DNA of 64,000 nt, taken from assembly GCF_900143095.1 (NCBI RefSeq), contig NZ_FRDA01000007.1, forward strand, positions 63,803 to 127,802, read 5' to 3'. The DNA is from Pseudomonas asturiensis (GTDB lineage: Bacteria; Pseudomonadota; Gammaproteobacteria; Pseudomonadales; Pseudomonadaceae). Below, in pieces: positions 28,513 to 37,666 of this stretch. A program made the translations under genes and the position numbers. How positions within the stretch are numbered: position 1 is the first letter of the stretch; every line of letters starts with the position of its first letter. A model generated the notes under the pieces. It did not search any database, had not been told where the DNA came from, and saw only the letters and a program-made list of their open reading frames with translations.

Positions 28513-31302
28513 GTGCGCTGGCTCAGGATTGCCATAGCCTCGACCATTGGGTTGATGACCCTGCTCTTCATGCTCTCGGCCCAGGCCGATCATGGCTCGG
28601 GCTGGTCGACACTGCTCGATGAAAAGGCATCCCTGAACCTGGAAGCAATCCGTTCGGCCCGCTATCAGAATCAGTTCAGCCCGGTCGAACTGGAGCGCGT
28701 TGTCGCCGCAGACCGCAATAGCGCCGTATGGCTGCATTATCGACAGCATCCCACCCAACACGAACAACTGTTACGCATCTTCGCCCCTGACCTCGCTTCT
28801 GCCGACATGTACGTTATGGACGGCGATCGTCTGGTTGATTACATGCGTACGGGCAATGACGTGCCCAAGCAGGATCAGCGACTGCCGTCCACCGACTTCC
28901 TGCTGACCATTCCGCAAAGCGCCGTGCCGCTGGATATCTACCTGCGGCTGGTTTCCACCCAGAAAATGCGCCCCAGCATTACCCTGGAACCTGCCATCGA
29001 AAGCGCCGCCAATGAAACCGAGCCGTTCCTGTTCGGCCTGTTGTTCGGCGCGCTGGCCATGCTGATCGTCCAGAACCTGATCCGCTACGGACACACCCGC
29101 TCGCGCAGCAACCTGTGGCTGGCAGCGTGCGAAGCCTTGCTGGCACTCAGCGCCCTGCTGCTGCTCAACCTGCTCAGTCCGCTTGAGTCGTGGAATATTT
29201 CACAGACGCCTGGCGCCCACCTCGCGTTGCTGATGGCGGCCATCGCCGGGCTGATCTACACCTACTGCTTCTTCGTCCACCGCAAGGTGAAAGCGCTGGA
29301 CCGACTGCTGCTGGGCAATGCAGTCCTCATGGCGCTTGGGGCACTGCTCGTACTGCTCGACGATAACCTGCCCATCAACATTCTGACCTTTGTGCTGGTG
29401 TCCATGACCACACTGAGCATTCTGGCGGTCTCGGTGTGGCACTGGCAGAAGGGCTACCGCTCGGCACGGCTGTTCGTACTGGGCATGATCACCTTCAACA
29501 TTGGTTACATGGTCGTGCTGCCTGGGCTGCTGTGGCTGAGTCTGGTGCCTCCACAGTGGCTGATCCTGTCGCTGCTGGCCGTATTCTGCATCAGCGGATT
29601 GCTGATGAGCACCGCCTTGAGCGAGCGGCATCGCAGCATCACTGAAGACCGGTTCAGCATCAGCCGCGATCAGGCCGCCAGCACTGCCGAGATCAACGCC
29701 AAGGCCGAGTTTCTGGCCAAGATCAGCCATGAGATACGCACGCCCATGAACGGTGTACTGGGCATGACCGAACTGCTGCTGGGCACCCCGCTGTCGGTCA
29801 AGCAGCGCGATTACGTGCAGACCATTCACAGCGCGGGCAATGAGCTGCTGACGCTGATCAACGAGATCCTCGACATCACCAAGCTCGAATCGGGGCAGAT
29901 CGAACTCGACGACGTGCAGTTCGACATCAGTGCACTGGTCGAGGATTGCCTGAATATCTTCCGCGCCAAGGCAGAACAGCAACAGGTCGAACTTATCAGC
30001 ATGATTCAGCCCCAGGTCCCGCGAGTCATCAGCGGCGACCCGACCCGCCTGCGTCAGACGCTGTTGAGCCTGCTGGAAAACGCACTGAAGAAAACCGAAG
30101 AAGGCGAGATCCTTCTGGCGGTGGCACTCGACGCGTCGAAATCCGGTAAACCGCGTTTGCGCATTTCCGTGCAGGACAGCGGCGAGTCATTGTCAGACGA
30201 GGAGCGCGATGCGCTGCTGCATGCCGAACTGCACAGCAAGAACTTCCTGGCCAGCAGTAAACTCGGCGGGCACCTGGGGCTGGTGATTGCCAGGCAGTTG
30301 ATTGTGCTGATGGACGGTGAGTTCGGCATCCAGAACGGCGGCCCGCAGGGCAACACGTTGTGGCTGACCCTGCCACTGGACGCCAAACTGCTTGAACAGC
30401 CCACGCTTGATCTGGACAGTCCGCTGAAAGACGCCAGGGTGCTGGTGGTCGACGACAATGACACCTGCCGCAAGGTGCTGGTCCAGCAATGCAGCGCCTG
30501 GGGTCTGAACGTCAGTGCCGTGGCGTCCGGCAAGGAAGCACTGGCGCTGTTGCGCACCCGTGCACACCTGCGCGATTACTTTGATGTGGTGTTGCTGGAC
30601 CAGAACATGCCAGGCATGACCGGCATGCAGCTGTCCGCCAAGATCAAGGAAGATCCAAGCCTGAACCATGACATCCTGCTGATCATGCTGACCGGCATCA
30701 GCAACGCGCCGAGCAAGATCATCGCCCGTAACGCCGGGATCAAGCGCATTCTGGCCAAGCCCGTCGCCGGGTACACCCTCAAGACCACGCTGGCGGACGA
30801 ACTGACCCAATTGAACAAGGGTGTCGTGCCCCTCAATCAAGCTCCTGTGTTGAACATGCCGGTTCGTGTGCCAACCGATTTCCGCATCCTGGTCGCTGAA
30901 GACAACAGCATTTCGACCAAAGTGATACGCGGCATGTTGGGCAAACTCAATCTGAATCCGGACACCGCCAGCAACGGCGAAGAAGCCTTGCGCGCCATGA
31001 AAGCGCAGCGCTACGACCTGGTACTGATGGACTGCGAAATGCCTGTGCTCGACGGCTTCTCGGCCACCGAGCAACTGCGCGCCTGGGAGGTCGGCAATCA
31101 GCGGGTGCGCACGCCAGTGGTCGCGCTGACGGCCCACATTCTGACCGAGCACAAGGACCGGGCGCGTCAGGCAGGCATGGATGGCCACATGGCCAAGCCC
31201 ATTGAGCTGTCTCAATTGCGCGAACTGGTCGAACACTGGGTTGAACAACGCGAAAAGGTACGCGGACTCACATCGGACGGTGACCTTTACCAGCAAAACT
31301 GA
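28513..31302 (+). CDS. retS: Hybrid sensor kinase RetS
   Basis: Membrane hybrid sensor (929 residues) that antagonises GacS and so controls the Gac/Rsm switch between acute and sessile lifestyles in Pseudomonas. A signal-like N-terminus precedes a periplasmic 7TMR-DISMED2 sensor (about 30-165), seven membrane helices (about 175-385), a HisKA domain with [10 protein letters not shown] (His406), an ATPase domain, and two receiver domains (Asp696 and Asp840). The ATPase motifs are degenerate: N-box [11 protein letters not shown] and G1 box DSGES instead of DxGxG. The GTG at 28513 has GAAGGG eight bases upstream; an open frame back into purD is not used. Identity rests on architecture and on the conserved place after purD. 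Confidence 0.92.
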   Translation: MRWLRIAIASTIGLMTLLFMLSAQADHGSGWSTLLDEKASLNLEAIRSARYQNQFSPVELERVVAADRNSAVWLHYRQHPTQHEQLLRIFAPDLASADMYVMDGDRLVDYMRTGNDVPKQDQRLPSTDFLLTIPQSAVPLDIYLRLVSTQKMRPSITLEPAIESAANETEPFLFGLLFGALAMLIVQNLIRYGHTRSRSNLWLAACEALLALSALLLLNLLSPLESWNISQTPGAHLALLMAAIAGLIYTYCFFVHRKVKALDRLLLGNAVLMALGALLVLLDDNLPINILTFVLVSMTTLSILAVSVWHWQKGYRSARLFVLGMITFNIGYMVVLPGLLWLSLVPPQWLILSLLAVFCISGLLMSTALSERHRSITEDRFSISRDQAASTAEINAKAEFLAKISHEIRTPMNGVLGMTELLLGTPLSVKQRDYVQTIHSAGNELLTLINEILDITKLESGQIELDDVQFDISALVEDCLNIFRAKAEQQQVELISMIQPQVPRVISGDPTRLRQTLLSLLENALKKTEEGEILLAVALDASKSGKPRLRISVQDSGESLSDEERDALLHAELHSKNFLASSKLGGHLGLVIARQLIVLMDGEFGIQNGGPQGNTLWLTLPLDAKLLEQPTLDLDSPLKDARVLVVDDNDTCRKVLVQQCSAWGLNVSAVASGKEALALLRTRAHLRDYFDVVLLDQNMPGMTGMQLSAKIKEDPSLNHDILLIMLTGISNAPSKIIARNAGIKRILAKPVAGYTLKTTLADELTQLNKGVVPLNQAPVLNMPVRVPTDFRILVAEDNSISTKVIRGMLGKLNLNPDTASNGEEALRAMKAQRYDLVLMDCEMPVLDGFSATEQLRAWEVGNQRVRTPVVALTAHILTEHKDRARQAGMDGHMAKPIELSQLRELVEHWVEQREKVRGLTSDGDLYQQN

Positions 31303-31376
31303 CACGCCAGGGCGTCAGGCAGCCCGCTGCCTGTTAGACTCCCCTGGCCCGCCACCTGCCGCAAAGAGCCCACGTC

Positions 31377-31973
31377 ATGCTCCATGTGTTGTCCAGCGTT
31401 TACCTGAAGATGCTGGTGCTTTACAGCCCCTTCTTCGTCCTGTCCTGCTTCATCAGCCTGACCCGTGGTCATTCCCGCAAGGAACAGAAGCGCCTGGCCT
31501 GGAAGGTCGCCCTGGCGACACTGGTTTCAAGCGTACTGCTGTACCTGTTTGGCCGAGTGATCTTCGATGTCTTCGGTATCACGGTCGATGCGTTCCGAAT
31601 CGGCGCGGGCAGTGTGCTGTTCATTTCTGCGCTGGGCATGGCTCAGGGCAAGTCGGCCGTGCAGACCGACACCATTCAGCAGGACGTGACCATCGTCCCC
31701 CTCACAATCCCCATCACGGTCGGTCCCGGCACCATCGGTGCGCTGCTGGTGATGGGCGTCAGCCAGCCACACTGGGATGACAAGCTGACTGCCCTGCTGG
31801 GTATTGCGCTGGCGAGCCTGACAGTCGGGGTGGTGCTTTACCTCTCCAACCGGATCGAACGTATCCTTGGCGACCAGGGCCTGCAAATCGTCAGCCGCCT
31901 GATGGGGCTATTTGTCTGCGCGCTGGCCGCGCAGATCATCTTCACCGGCGTCAGAGGCTATCTGGTGCCGTAA
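31377..31973 (+). CDS. MarC family integral membrane protein
   Basis: A 198-residue polytopic protein with about six hydrophobic helices. It has the MarC-family features VPLTIPITVGPGTIGALLVMG and a conserved N-terminal helix containing YSPFFVLSCFISLTRGHS. Function is not established for the family despite its name. It follows retS by 74 bases on the same strand and is convergent with the four-paralogue operon, with only 6 bases between their stops. Confidence 0.85.
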   Translation: MLHVLSSVYLKMLVLYSPFFVLSCFISLTRGHSRKEQKRLAWKVALATLVSSVLLYLFGRVIFDVFGITVDAFRIGAGSVLFISALGMAQGKSAVQTDTIQQDVTIVPLTIPITVGPGTIGALLVMGVSQPHWDDKLTALLGIALASLTVGVVLYLSNRIERILGDQGLQIVSRLMGLFVCALAAQIIFTGVRGYLVP

Positions 31974-31979
31974 AGCGGC

Positions 31980-32615
31980 TTATATCTGGAACGAGCGGAT
32001 CATGCTGGTGCCCTTGCTGCCCAGATAGCGCGCCACGTCGCTGCGGTGTGCGGCGTATCGGCTGCTGTCGAAGGTGTAGCTGCCGCCCTTGAAGAAAAAC
32101 AGCAGCCGGCGGCTCCCGGCCGAATAAGCGTCAGTCACCAGATGCAAGCCGCACAGCAACATCAGGATCTGGCCAGAATCGGATTTTGCACAAGGCACTA
32201 TCTGGAAACTGCCCAGACGACCGTTGTCGAAACCTCGTTCGAAATAAGCGCTTGCAGCCTGATACACGCCCATGGCATCAAACGATCGTCGAACCATGTC
32301 GCCCAGCCGTTGATGATCCGTCACGCCCTTGATCGCAAAAGTCGCGTCCCTCAAATCCGCCACGCTGCTCAATAGCAATGAATCGCTGGTGACCAGACTC
32401 CTCTCCTGCACGCTACGGGACTTGAGTCGGTTGCGGTAATAATGCATCCAGCTTGACCACTGTTCCTTGAAGCCGAACCGTGTTCCGGCGAACAACTGGG
32501 CATCCAGCAACACGTCCTGAAGATCCGTCCTTTCCTGCGCAGACAACCCTGGAAGGAAAGCCGCCATGCTCCGTGTATCGCCCAGATAAACTGCATTGTT
32601 GTCGTGCCTGTCCAT
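31980..32615 (-). CDS. Paralogue 4 of an unassigned four-gene family
   Basis: A 211-residue protein, last gene of the operon. Residues about 30-60 show the family helix (DLQDVLLDAQLFAG) followed by a Trp-rich segment (QWSSWMHYYR). The C-terminal half has the shared beta-like core with SFQIVPCAKSDSGQILMLLCG and an end helix finishing in IRSFQI. No signal peptide or membrane helix. I moved the start to 32615, where GGAGGGGAG lies upstream; the ATG at 32633 has no good ribosome site. The gap to the previous gene is 33 bases. Function unknown. Confidence 0.75.
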   Translation of the reverse strand: MDRHDNNAVYLGDTRSMAAFLPGLSAQERTDLQDVLLDAQLFAGTRFGFKEQWSSWMHYYRNRLKSRSVQERSLVTSDSLLLSSVADLRDATFAIKGVTDHQRLGDMVRRSFDAMGVYQAASAYFERGFDNGRLGSFQIVPCAKSDSGQILMLLCGLHLVTDAYSAGSRRLLFFFKGGSYTFDSSRYAAHRSDVARYLGSKGTSMIRSFQI

Positions 32616-32648
32616 GCTCGTACTCCCCTCCATGGGATGTATTTCACA

Positions 32649-33284
32649 TTACAACTGAATGATCTGGCGCTTTGCATGGCGGTCCAGCGTTTCCTGAACC
32701 TTCAGACGCGAGGGCTCGAACAGCTTGCGGCTGAAGCGGTAGGCGGCGCCGGCATAGTGCACGCGCATCTCCCCACGCAGTACGTCCCAGAAGAAAAATC
32801 CTGGCCTGAACGCCAGCGTTGTCAGCTGTGTGCCACACAGCATGATCGTTACTTCGTCGTCGCTCTCCATGACGCAGGGCACGATCTGAAAACTTTCGGA
32901 CCGCCCGGAACTGAACCATGAACGGAAGTAGGTTTTTGCCTGATCGCTGGTCAAGAGCCTATCGATCGAGTGATTGAACAGGCCACGAAGTTCGATTGAA
33001 GAGGCGGCGCCCAGAAAGCGCGGGTTGAACAGGTCGCCTAGACCATGAATGATCATCACGTCATCGCCGACAACGGCCGACTGGCGTGCTCCGGCCTCAT
33101 GCATGGACCTCTGACAGGCGTGCAGCCACCCTCGCCAGTCCTGTTGACGTGAGGTCTCACCATCGGCCTTAAGCTGCGCGTACAGCAGGCAATCCAGAAC
33201 ATCCTGTCTCAAGGAAGCCTCGATCCCCTCGCCGAACGACACCAGGTTGGTCCCGTAAAGGAAGCTTTCATTGCCCGAATTCAT
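32649..33284 (-). CDS. Paralogue 3 of an unassigned four-gene family
   Basis: A 211-residue soluble protein. It carries the clearest family signature, SLRQDVLDCLLYAQLKADG, then DWRGWLHACQ, and the C-terminal core SFQIVPCVMESDDEVTIMLCG. This is almost the same as paralogue 4 at FQIVPC. A positively charged terminal helix (YRFSRKLFEPSRLKVQETL) follows. AGGAGG lies before the ATG, and the start overlaps the end of paralogue 2 by 17 bases. Function unknown; co-translation with its neighbour is likely. Confidence 0.75.
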   Translation of the reverse strand: MNSGNESFLYGTNLVSFGEGIEASLRQDVLDCLLYAQLKADGETSRQQDWRGWLHACQRSMHEAGARQSAVVGDDVMIIHGLGDLFNPRFLGAASSIELRGLFNHSIDRLLTSDQAKTYFRSWFSSGRSESFQIVPCVMESDDEVTIMLCGTQLTTLAFRPGFFFWDVLRGEMRVHYAGAAYRFSRKLFEPSRLKVQETLDRHAKRQIIQL

Positions 33285-34002
33285 GGGACACCTCCTCGAT
33301 CGACAGGATCAGCTCCGCGCGCCTGTCCCGCAGAGCGGTGTCGAATGCCTCGCGGAACGGCGCGTAAACCTGATCCATCAATCGCATCGAGTAGACCGTC
33401 ACCTCGACATTGCCACATATCATGCCCGGTTCAAGAGCGTCGAACAGAAATCCAGCGGTTAGCGGCTGTCGGGTGGTGAAATGCAGTTGCGTCAGATTGA
33501 GACCGCCATCCACCGAGACATACCCCAACTGCAACACCACTGCGGTCGTGCTCCTGGGTAGATCGGGCTCGACAGGATCGATACTGCTCTCAGGACCCGA
33601 TAGCTGGACATGCATCGAGTGACGGCCCAGGAGGTCGATCGCCGGGTATTCCTGAGGCTGCAGGCTGGCCTGTCGAAGGCGTGTCTCGATGCGGGACAGC
33701 TCGCTGGCCGAGGCTGACGCTGCCAATGCTCCGCTGGCCAGATGCCAGACAGTCTCGACGTTCTGCAGTGCTTCGCTGAAATAGGCACTGGCTTTCAGAA
33801 CCCAGCCAAAACGCAGCGCTGCCGCCAGCCAGGTGTCCTTCCAGTTGTCGAACTGCACAAATTTTGGATGTTTTTTGGCCGCTGCCAACTGAATGTATAA
33901 CAACGAATCCAGCACATCGTTGGGCCGATCCTCTGCCACCTGCTCAGGAAACAGCAACAGGCAACCTGCGTTGACAATGGCCCCCTCATAAATATGCTCC
34001 AT
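33268..34002 (-). CDS. Paralogue 2 of an unassigned four-gene family
   Basis: A 244-residue soluble protein. Family helix NDVLDSLLYIQLAAAKKH, Trp segment FDNWKDTWLAAALRFGWVLK, and a C-terminal region with strands and a final helix (MDQVYAPFREAFDTALRDRR). The middle (about 85-160) is longer and less conserved than in the two smaller members. The ATG at 34002 is preceded by AAGGAGGG, which sits in the loop of a small hairpin. Together with paralogue 1 it keeps the GW motif missing from the shorter copies. Function unknown. Confidence 0.75.
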   Translation of the reverse strand: MEHIYEGAIVNAGCLLLFPEQVAEDRPNDVLDSLLYIQLAAAKKHPKFVQFDNWKDTWLAAALRFGWVLKASAYFSEALQNVETVWHLASGALAASASASELSRIETRLRQASLQPQEYPAIDLLGRHSMHVQLSGPESSIDPVEPDLPRSTTAVVLQLGYVSVDGGLNLTQLHFTTRQPLTAGFLFDALEPGMICGNVEVTVYSMRLMDQVYAPFREAFDTALRDRRAELILSIEEVSHEFGQ

Positions 34003-34004
34003 CT

Positions 34005-34020
34005 AACAACCCTCCTTGTT
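34005..34020 (-). promoter_or_regulatory. Shine-Dalgarno in a GGA hexaloop, RsmA/CsrA-like site
   Basis: On the minus strand AACAA, loop GGAGGG and TTGTT form a perfect 5-bp stem. The ribosome-binding sequence of paralogue 2 is in the loop. ACAAGGAGG matches the RsmA/CsrA consensus ACANGGANG. It lies 2 bases before the start codon. Confidence 0.5.
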
Positions 34021-34026
34021 GAGAGA

Positions 34027-34049
34027 GCGAAGGTGCCGGGCACCTTCGC
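34027..34049. repeat. Perfect 11-bp inverted repeat between paralogues 1 and 2
   Basis: GCGAAGGTGCC and GGCACCTTCGC are separated by one base. The RNA would form a strong hairpin in the 57-base gap of the operon. There is no T tract. It may protect the upstream message or reduce read-through, favouring paralogue 1. Confidence 0.75.
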
Positions 34050-34059
34050 AACCATTGGC

Positions 34060-34884
34060 TCAGATCTCGAACGCTTCGATGGCGCTCTCGGCATCCTTGC
34101 CAAGCTTCTCCTGCACCACGGCTCGAACCCTCGCGTACGCTCGGGCGTTGAAGACCAGGTTGTTTTCACCGCGATACGTTTCCACATCCGAATGCTGCCA
34201 TTCCCAGAACAGCACATTGGTGACGTTGGTATTGGCGCTGAAAGCAACCGCGGCCATGGCCAGACTGACGCCTCCATCTGCGGACTCCGAGCAGGCCGCA
34301 ATGCGGAAGTTACCGCCGCGATGAGTCTTGGTCTGACGTTCGAAAAGACGCAACGGCTCCTTTTTGGCGCTCAACGCGGTCACCGCATCCTTGGCCACCT
34401 TCAGCATGGCCACCGACGCAGGTCCTGGCAGGGTCGCCGCGGCGATGGCCGAGCCGAGAATCTCCAGCCCCACCTCATCCATCGAGAAGCGCTGCTGCGC
34501 GGCGCGGTATCGGGCATAGCTCCAGTGGGCGGACAGCCAGCCCAGCTTGGACAGCACTTCGTTGAACTTGCCGTACCAGAGGTCACTTTGCGACTCGGGA
34601 TTGAACGCCTGGTTGGCCACCAGCGTGGCAAACAGGAAGGAGTCCATGATGTCCTCCTTGTTCTGACGCGACACACCCTCGGCAAAAGCTATCAGGCTGC
34701 CGCCGACGACCGCGCCTTCTGCCGCACCGGCCTCGGCGTCAGGCGGCGCGGTGGCCAGGAGAGATGGCGCGGCCAGTGTTGCAACGTGTTCAGCCAGCGA
34801 GTGGGAGCAGTCAGCCAGTTCGCAGGCCGCCAGATAGTTTGAGTCGATGCTGTCGACGGTACGCAGGGTTGTTTCCAGTTTCAT
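34060..34884 (-). CDS. Paralogue 1 of an unassigned four-gene family
   Basis: The largest copy, 274 residues, first in the operon. An Ala-rich N-terminal extension of about 60 residues precedes the family helix EDIMDSFLFATLVANQAFN, then DLWYGKFNEVLSKLGWLSAHW. A small-residue, helix-prone stretch (EILGSAIAAATLPGPASVAM, about 140-165) could contact membrane but is short and mildly hydrophobic. The C-terminal core contains NFRIAACSESADGGVSLAM and ends in AIEAFEI, like paralogue 4 (IRSFQI). AGGA lies before the ATG in an AT-only hairpin. Function unknown; no export signal seen. Confidence 0.78.
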   Translation of the reverse strand: MKLETTLRTVDSIDSNYLAACELADCSHSLAEHVATLAAPSLLATAPPDAEAGAAEGAVVGGSLIAFAEGVSRQNKEDIMDSFLFATLVANQAFNPESQSDLWYGKFNEVLSKLGWLSAHWSYARYRAAQQRFSMDEVGLEILGSAIAAATLPGPASVAMLKVAKDAVTALSAKKEPLRLFERQTKTHRGGNFRIAACSESADGGVSLAMAAVAFSANTNVTNVLFWEWQHSDVETYRGENNLVFNARAYARVRAVVQEKLGKDAESAIEAFEI

Positions 34885-35231
34885 TTCATTAGTCCTTTAA
34901 TTCATGAAGTCCTGATGGACGAAACGAGACTATCGAATTGGCGGAACCTGAACAGGCATGCGTTTTTGCAATACGCCGTGCCTCACCGCTGTAGCAGAGC
35001 GACCGTGAACCGTATGAAAAAGTCATAGCGAGTCTTGCGCACGGCCTGATTACAAAGGCCTCGAGACACACTCCGAATTGGATAGGGGTGATTTATTACA
35101 ATGCTTGTCGTTCGGCAGAAATCAATTCACGTCGCAACAGGGATGAAAACCCGGGATCGGTAAGGGTTATTTATGCGATCAATTCGGCGTGTTCCCACAT
35201 CCATGTGGAAACGTGCCTACGCTTCAGTGCG
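34885..35231. promoter_or_regulatory. Upstream region of the four-paralogue operon
   Basis: About 347 bases without a convincing gene, visibly richer in A+T than its neighbours. It separates the end of cobJ from the first paralogue, both on the minus strand. It should hold the operon promoter. A GGCAC...TTGC pair at 34966-34977 resembles a sigma-54 promoter but is one base too long. A small hairpin CCACAT-CC-ATGTGG at 35195-35208 lies just after cobJ. The first paralogue's Shine-Dalgarno sits in a hairpin loop at 34888-34901. Confidence 0.5.
34888..34901 (-). promoter_or_regulatory. Second GGA hexaloop over a Shine-Dalgarno
   Basis: On the minus strand ATTA, loop AAGGAC and TAAT can pair as a 4-bp stem, with the Shine-Dalgarno AGGA in the loop. 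The stem is weak (only A-T pairs), but the geometry repeats that seen before paralogue 2. Confidence 0.35.
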
Positions 35232-36932
35232 TTATTTCGTCGGCTTGGCCCCGTACCAACGCGGTGTATAGACCCACTGTCGCCCCTCATTGCGAGGAAA
35301 CGTACACGTCAAAGACGAACCGATCAGCACCATGGTTCGCATGTCCACCTGCTCGGGCGTCAACTCACCCAGCGTGATGATGCGCAGCGTCTGACCGGGA
35401 CGACCGATGTCACGACCCAGCGTGACGGGTGTCTCAGGGGTGCGGTGTTGCCTGACGATTTCCAGGGCACGCCCCAACTGCCAGGGCCGGGAGCGGGAAA
35501 TCGGGTTGTAGAACGCCAGCGCCAGATCCGCCTGACAGGCCAGGTCCAGACGCTTCTCGATGACGTCCCAGGGTTTGAGGTTGTCCGACAGCGACAGCAC
35601 GCAGAAGTCATGCCCCAGCGGCGCACCGGCCTGAGCGGCAGTGGCCAGCGAGGCAGAAACACCGGGCAGGATTTCCAGATCGACGGCGTGCCACTGCGGG
35701 TTGTCGGACTCATGCAACGCTTCGAGCACCGCCGAAGCCATGGCAAACACGCCGGGATCGCCCGACGACACCACCACCACTGAGCGGCCTTGCGCAGCCA
35801 GCTCGAACGCGTGACGCGCGCGCATCATCTCTTCACGGTTGTCCGTGCAATGCAGCACCTGATCGGCGCGAAACGGCCCGGCCATGCGCACGTAGGTTTC
35901 ATAGCCCAGCACATCATTGGCACGTGCCAGCTCGGCCTTGACCGCAGGCACCATCAGGTCTGCCGCGCCCGGCCCCAGGCCGATCACCGCCAGGCGTCCA
36001 CGGCCACGGCCGATCTGGCTCACGTCCAGCGGCCGGGCGGCGACAGAAATGGCTACCCCTGCAAAGCTCACCGGCGGCAGCAATTGCGGCACAGCGCTCA
36101 TCGCCATGTCACTGGCCGAACCTGCCGTGACAAAACGCACCGGCACGTTCAGTTCGGCGGCAGCCTCATGTAACAGCGTATTGGCCATGTGCTGCTCACC
36201 CGCCAGCAGACAGGCCAGCGACTGCTCGGCAATCCGGGCGTCACGCAAGGCCTGGCGAACCTGAGTGGCCAGTGCAGGCAGGCACTCGTCCACGGCGACC
36301 AATACGTTACGCGGGTAGATCCGCAGTTCGTTGGCCGATGGTTCACGCAAGGCATAGCCCACATGAATGGCCAGTTCAGCCTGTGGGTCTTCGGGCAGTT
36401 GCGCCTGAGCCAGCCACGGCGCGTCACCCTCGATACGCACCGGCTCGCCGGACAACAGATCGGAAACGAAGCGCTTGCCCAGTTCCAGATCGCCCAAGGC
36501 ATAGCCGCTCGGAGGATTGAGCAGGCAAGTGCCGAAACGCAACTCGCCACTGGTGGTGATCGCCGGATTGACCGCAAGGCCTGCCGCAATCGCGCGAGCC
36601 ATGACGTTGACCCCACCCAGACCACCCAGCAGCGGCACCACCGCACTGCCGTCTTCAGCCACGGCCAGAACCGGCGGCTCGACGCCTTTCTCCAGCAGTA
36701 GCGGCGCCAGCGTGCGGATCACGATGCCCGCCGCGCACAGCGCAATAATGGGGGTGTTCTGCTGATACAACTGGCGCACCGTCGCGCCAAATTCGGTGTA
36801 GGTGCTGTCAGCACCCTGCACCCGCTCGGCCAGTCCGTGAATCACGGCATCGGGATACAGGCGCTGGATGCGTCGTGCGGTTGCCAGGCTGCCGTTACCC
36901 AGAATGACGATGGCCGGAATGTTGTGCACCAT
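35232..36932 (-). CDS. cobJ: Fused CbiG/CobE-CobJ, precorrin-3B C17-methyltransferase
   Basis: A 566-residue fusion. The N-terminal part (about 1-315) is CbiG/CobE-like (IIALCAAGIVIRTLAPLL, and the CobE-like stretch LACLLAGEQHMANTLLHEAA). The C-terminal part (about 320-566) is the SAM methyltransferase CobJ, with RLAVIGLGPGAADLMVPAV and VVVVSSGDPGVFAMA. CobJ methylates C-17 and contracts the ring. I took the ATG at 36932, which shares one base with the cobI stop; a GTG 12 bases upstream is possible. Last gene of the minus-strand cobGHIJ operon. Confidence 0.92.
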   Translation of the reverse strand: MVHNIPAIVILGNGSLATARRIQRLYPDAVIHGLAERVQGADSTYTEFGATVRQLYQQNTPIIALCAAGIVIRTLAPLLLEKGVEPPVLAVAEDGSAVVPLLGGLGGVNVMARAIAAGLAVNPAITTSGELRFGTCLLNPPSGYALGDLELGKRFVSDLLSGEPVRIEGDAPWLAQAQLPEDPQAELAIHVGYALREPSANELRIYPRNVLVAVDECLPALATQVRQALRDARIAEQSLACLLAGEQHMANTLLHEAAAELNVPVRFVTAGSASDMAMSAVPQLLPPVSFAGVAISVAARPLDVSQIGRGRGRLAVIGLGPGAADLMVPAVKAELARANDVLGYETYVRMAGPFRADQVLHCTDNREEMMRARHAFELAAQGRSVVVVSSGDPGVFAMASAVLEALHESDNPQWHAVDLEILPGVSASLATAAQAGAPLGHDFCVLSLSDNLKPWDVIEKRLDLACQADLALAFYNPISRSRPWQLGRALEIVRQHRTPETPVTLGRDIGRPGQTLRIITLGELTPEQVDMRTMVLIGSSLTCTFPRNEGRQWVYTPRWYGAKPTK

Positions 36933-37666
36933 CAGCCTTGCCACCTGTCGCCGGGAACGATGATCAACGAGAAATAGGGTGAGGACATCGGGTCGACCTC
37001 ATCCAGCGGCACGATCTTCTGATTGGCCATGGTGGCCCGCTCGACGTAAAGCGCGCGCTCATGCATGCCCAGTTCGGTCAGCACTTCACGCACCTTATGG
37101 AAATTGCGACCCAGCTTCATGATCACCGCCGCGTCGGCATCGGCCAGCTTGCGCTTCAGGTCTTCGTGGGACAGCACGCCAGACAGCACCGACAGACTCT
37201 GATTGCGATACACCAGTGGCGCGCCCAGCACCGAAGCGCCGCCCAGCATCGAGCACACGCCGGGGATCACCTGCGCCTCGTAGCGCTCGGCCAACCGGTC
37301 ATGCAGGTACATGTAGGAGCCGTAGAAGAACGGATCGCCTTCGCAGATCACCGCCACGTCGCGGCCAGCGTCCAGGTGCGCAGCAATCAGCAGGCTCGAC
37401 TCGTCGTAGAAGTCACTGATGACTGTCTCGTAGGACAGCGGCGCAGGCAGCGCTTCGGTGGTGACCGGGTACACCAGCGGCATCAACGTTTGAACGTCCT
37501 GCAGGTGCGCCTCGATGATGCCGAACGCATTGCCTTTCTTGCCTTTGGCCACGAAATACGCGACCACCGGCGACTCGCGCAGCAGGCGCAGCGCCTTGAC
37601 GGTGATCAGCTCAGGGTCGCCGGGGCCGACGCCCAGGCCAATCAATCGACCGCGTGCCTGCATCAT
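36932..37666 (-). CDS. cobI: Precorrin-2 C20-methyltransferase
   Basis: SAM-dependent methylation of precorrin-2 at C-20 to give precorrin-3A (244 residues). Recognised by [21 protein letters not shown] at the N-terminus, the motif [22 protein letters not shown] and [13 protein letters not shown]. It overlaps cobH by 4 bases and cobJ by 1 base, so the genes are translationally coupled. Confidence 0.95.
   Translation of the reverse strand: MMQARGRLIGLGVGPGDPELITVKALRLLRESPVVAYFVAKGKKGNAFGIIEAHLQDVQTLMPLVYPVTTEALPAPLSYETVISDFYDESSLLIAAHLDAGRDVAVICEGDPFFYGSYMYLHDRLAERYEAQVIPGVCSMLGGASVLGAPLVYRNQSLSVLSGVLSHEDLKRKLADADAAVIMKLGRNFHKVREVLTELGMHERALYVERATMANQKIVPLDEVDPMSSPYFSLIIVPGDRWQG

Noticed and set aside
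34966-34977. Sigma-54-like promoter (GGCAC...TTGCA on the minus strand) ahead of the four-paralogue operon
   Set aside because: The distance between the GG and GC elements is one base too long, and this spacing is strict for sigma-54 promoters.
35088-35783. Plus-strand open frame across the cobJ end and the paralogue upstream region
   Set aside because: It runs antisense through the conserved CobJ methyltransferase domain and has no recognisable content.
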